A program made the translations under genes and the position numbers. Under the pieces are notes generated by a model that worked only from the letters and a program-made list of their open reading frames with translations, searched no databases and was not told the DNA's origin. Shown piece by piece: positions 34,550 through 37,097 of a stretch of 37,097 nt of DNA; position 1 is the stretch's first letter, and the number at the start of each line of letters is the position of its first letter. Source of the DNA: Porticoccaceae bacterium (lineage in GTDB: Bacteria; Pseudomonadota; Gammaproteobacteria; Pseudomonadales; Porticoccaceae); assembly GCA_028280905.1 (NCBI GenBank), contig JANQKW010000323.1:1-37097 (forward strand). Reading direction: 5' to 3'.

Positions 34550-37097
34550 ATGCTGATTTTGCGAGGCGCCCCCGCTCTTTCCGATTTTCGCCAACAAAAA
34601 TTGTTACAAACCCTGCAGCAAAAAATTCCCGGCATTGGCGGCGTGTATGCGGAGTACCTGCATATCGCCAAGGTAGAGGAAAGCTTTTCCGACGCCGACC
34701 TGAAAATCCTCGAAGCGCTGCTGACCTACGGTCCCGCGTCGGGGGGCGCAGCGCAGCAGGAGGGCGCGCTGTTTTTTGTCACCCCTCGCCCCGGCACTAT
34801 CTCCCCCTGGTCCAGCAAGGCCACTGATATCGCCCACAACACGGGTCTGCAAAGCCTAGTGCGCTTGGAGCGCGGGGTCGCCTACCAGGTTGCCGGGGAG
34901 CCGCGGCTGCTTGAGCAACACCGAACAGCTATTGCGGCGCTCCTCCATGACCGTATGGTGGAGACGGTGTTCAGCGACGTCGACCAGGCAGCGCAGCTAT
35001 TTGATGAACACAAGCCCAGGCCGATGACCCGGGTCGATATATTAAGCGGCGGGCGCAAGGCGCTGGAGACGGCGAACACCTCGCTGGGGCTGGCCCTGGC
35101 CGATGACGAAATCGACTATTTGGTGGAGAGTTTTCAGGAACTGGATCGCAATCCCAGCGATGTGGAACTGATGATGTTTGCTCAGGCCAACTCGGAACAC
35201 TGCCGGCATAAAATCTTCAACGCCTCCTGGAGCATCGATGGCGAGCAACAGCCCCATTCGCTGTTCGGGATGATCAAGAACACCTATCAAAAGGGTGGTG
35301 AAAATGTGCTGTCCGCCTATTCGGACAATGCCGCGGTCGTCGCCGGACACACGGCCGGCAGATTCTTTCCGGATCCACAAGGACACAGCTACGGGTATCA
35401 CCCGGAGCCGGTGCATCTGTTGATGAAGGTGGAAACCCACAACCACCCGACCGCGATCGCCCCATTCCCCGGCGCGGGAACCGGTTCCGGCGGCGAGATC
35501 AGGGACGAGGGCGCGGTGGGTAGGGGCTCCAAGCCGAAAGCCGGTTTAACCGGGTTTACCGTTTCAAACCTGCATATTCCCGGTTACCAACTGCCCTGGG
35601 AGCATCACTACGGCAAACCGGACAGGATCGTCTCGGCCCTGGATATCATGCTTGAGGGGCCGATCGGCGGCGCCGCATTTAACAACGAGTATGGCCGCCC
35701 CAATCTGTGCGGTTATTTTCGGACATTTGAAGAGGATTTCGACGGCGAGCGCCGCGGTTATCACAAGCCGATAATGCTGGCGGGCGGCTACGGCAATATC
35801 CGTGAAGATCATATTGAAAAACCGGAGTTTGCTCCGGGATGCAAGCTGATAGTGCTCGGTGGCCCCGCCATGTTGATCGGCCTGGGCGGTGGCGCCGCAT
35901 CTTCGATGGCCAGCGGCAGCAGTTCGGAGAACCTGGACTTTGCCTCGGTACAAAGGCAAAACCCGGAAATCGAACGCCGCTGTCAGGAGGTGATCGACCA
36001 GTGCTGGCAGCGCGGCGAGGCCAACCCCATTGCCTTTATCCACGATGTAGGCGCGGGCGGTTTATCCAATGCGTTTCCCGAATTGGTGAAAGACGGCGGT
36101 TGCGGCGGCCGGTTTGATCTGCGCCAGGTTCCCAACGACGAGCCGGGGATGTCGCCGCTGGAGATCTGGTGTAACGAAGCCCAGGAGCGCTACGTGCTGG
36201 CCGTGCGGCCGCAGGACCTGGAGGTATTCCAGCGGATTTGCGCCCGTGAGCGATGCCCCTATGCCGTTGTGGGTGAGTCCACGGAAGACAAGCGCCTGCT
36301 GCTCGAGGATACCCTGTTTGATGAAAAACCGGTGGATTTGCCCATGTCGGTGTTGTTTGGCAAGCCGCCGAAAATGCACCGCACCGCGAACACACGTCCT
36401 GCGGAGAAGCCCCCCTTTGACACCAATGGCATCGGCCTGGATAACGCGATCGAGCGGGTGCTGCAGCACCCCTCGGTGGCCAGTAAAAGTTTTCTGATCA
36501 CCATCGGTGATCGCAGCATCACCGGCATGGTTACCCGCGACCAGATGGTCGGGCCCTGGCAAGTGCCGGTTGCCGACTGCGCGGTTACAACAGTCAGCTA
36601 CGACAGCTATGCCGGCGAAGCCATGTCGATGGGTGAGCGAACGCCGCTGGCGTTGCTGGACGCTCCGGCCTCGGGGCGCATGGCAATCGGCGAGGCGATC
36701 ACCAATATTGCCGCGGCCAATATCGCGGCTATCGCCGATATCAAGCTTTCCGCTAACTGGATGTGCGCCGCCGGACATTCCGGCGAAGAGGAAAAACTCT
36801 ACCGCACCGTGCAGGCTGTCGGTGTGGAGTTGTGCCCGCAGTTGGGGTTGACCATTCCGGTGGGCAAGGATTCCATGTCAATGCGAACGGCTTGGCAGCA
36901 GGACGGACAGGAGAAATCCGTCACCGCCCCCCTGTCATTGGTTATCTCAGCGTTTGCCCCCGTGGCGGATGTACGGAACACCCTTACGCCGCAGTTGCGG
37001 ACAGATCGGGGGCCGACCCGTTTGTTGCTGGTGGAACTGGGTGGAGGTCGCCATCGCCTCGGTGGATCGGTGCTGGCGCAGACCTTTAATCAGCTGG
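34550..37097 (+). CDS. purL: Phosphoribosylformylglycinamidine synthase, 5' part (cut by window end)
   Basis: PurL converts FGAR to FGAM with glutamine and ATP in purine synthesis. The frame opens with [19 protein letters not shown] and stays open for 849 codons to the window end, about two thirds of the usual 1290. The N-terminal domain, the linker and the first synthetase half are present ([62 protein letters not shown]). The second half has begun ([26 protein letters not shown]). The C-terminal glutaminase domain is beyond the window. Together with guaB-guaA this makes both ends of the window purine genes. Confidence 0.97.
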   Translation, partial: MLILRGAPALSDFRQQKLLQTLQQKIPGIGGVYAEYLHIAKVEESFSDADLKILEALLTYGPASGGAAQQEGALFFVTPRPGTISPWSSKATDIAHNTGLQSLVRLERGVAYQVAGEPRLLEQHRTAIAALLHDRMVETVFSDVDQAAQLFDEHKPRPMTRVDILSGGRKALETANTSLGLALADDEIDYLVESFQELDRNPSDVELMMFAQANSEHCRHKIFNASWSIDGEQQPHSLFGMIKNTYQKGGENVLSAYSDNAAVVAGHTAGRFFPDPQGHSYGYHPEPVHLLMKVETHNHPTAIAPFPGAGTGSGGEIRDEGAVGRGSKPKAGLTGFTVSNLHIPGYQLPWEHHYGKPDRIVSALDIMLEGPIGGAAFNNEYGRPNLCGYFRTFEEDFDGERRGYHKPIMLAGGYGNIREDHIEKPEFAPGCKLIVLGGPAMLIGLGGGAASSMASGSSSENLDFASVQRQNPEIERRCQEVIDQCWQRGEANPIAFIHDVGAGGLSNAFPELVKDGGCGGRFDLRQVPNDEPGMSPLEIWCNEAQERYVLAVRPQDLEVFQRICARERCPYAVVGESTEDKRLLLEDTLFDEKPVDLPMSVLFGKPPKMHRTANTRPAEKPPFDTNGIGLDNAIERVLQHPSVASKSFLITIGDRSITGMVTRDQMVGPWQVPVADCAVTTVSYDSYAGEAMSMGERTPLALLDAPASGRMAIGEAITNIAAANIAAIADIKLSANWMCAAGHSGEEEKLYRTVQAVGVELCPQLGLTIPVGKDSMSMRTAWQQDGQEKSVTAPLSLVISAFAPVADVRNTLTPQLRTDRGPTRLLLVELGGGRHRLGGSVLAQTFNQL

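Overview
The window looks like the chromosome of a marine-type gammaproteobacterium, possibly of the Cellvibrionales (an inference from gene content, not proven). The backbone genes guaB-guaA at the left and tadA-mltF-purL at the right are normally close neighbours in Pseudomonas and its relatives. Here they are separated by about 26 kb of accessory DNA (roughly 5.0-30.8 kb). Backbone genes at the left edge are a partial minus-strand gene, an AmmeMemoRadiSam-type radical SAM enzyme, a small ribbon-helix-helix protein, guaB with a good sigma70 promoter, and guaA. At the right edge are a WS/DGAT acyltransferase, tadA, mltF and the first two thirds of purL.

The main accessory unit (about 5.6-21.3 kb) is a lasso peptide locus. 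On the minus strand lie a 60-codon precursor gene (A), a fused B1-B2 leader-binding/protease gene (B) and an asparagine-synthetase-like cyclase (C). A ParB-like protein of unknown role is divergent from A. It is followed on the minus strand by a SyrD/PvdE-type peptide exporter (D) and a MacAB export pair. On the plus strand a TonB-dependent receptor forms an operon with two ABC-2 permeases and an ABC ATPase. Three copies of one palindromic site (core ATGTTATAAC followed by RTATCAT) lie upstream of the receptor operon, between A and the ParB-like gene, and upstream of macAB. They suggest one regulator for the whole locus; no regulator gene is visible in the window. A 266-bp MITE-like element with 31-bp perfect ends and a TA duplication sits between the ATPase gene and C. 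It supplies the stop codon of both genes.

The second accessory unit (about 21.8-29.9 kb) is a metal/tetrapyrrole uptake module. A cobalamin riboswitch precedes a CobN-like chelatase that carries a signal peptide and a C-terminal membrane anchor, followed by an ExbB/MotA-like channel protein and a DUF2149 protein. Convergent to these is a TonB-dependent receptor with a near-perfect Fur box and a CxxC pair in its plug, overlapping a TlpA-like thioredoxin gene. 

Both ends of the accessory region hold debris: an IS91-type transposase tail after guaA, and a bacterioferritin-like fragment, a truncated glutathione S-transferase gene and a solitary MITE end before the WS/DGAT gene. This fits repeated insertion and deletion at this site. 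No tRNA, rRNA or CRISPR array was seen.
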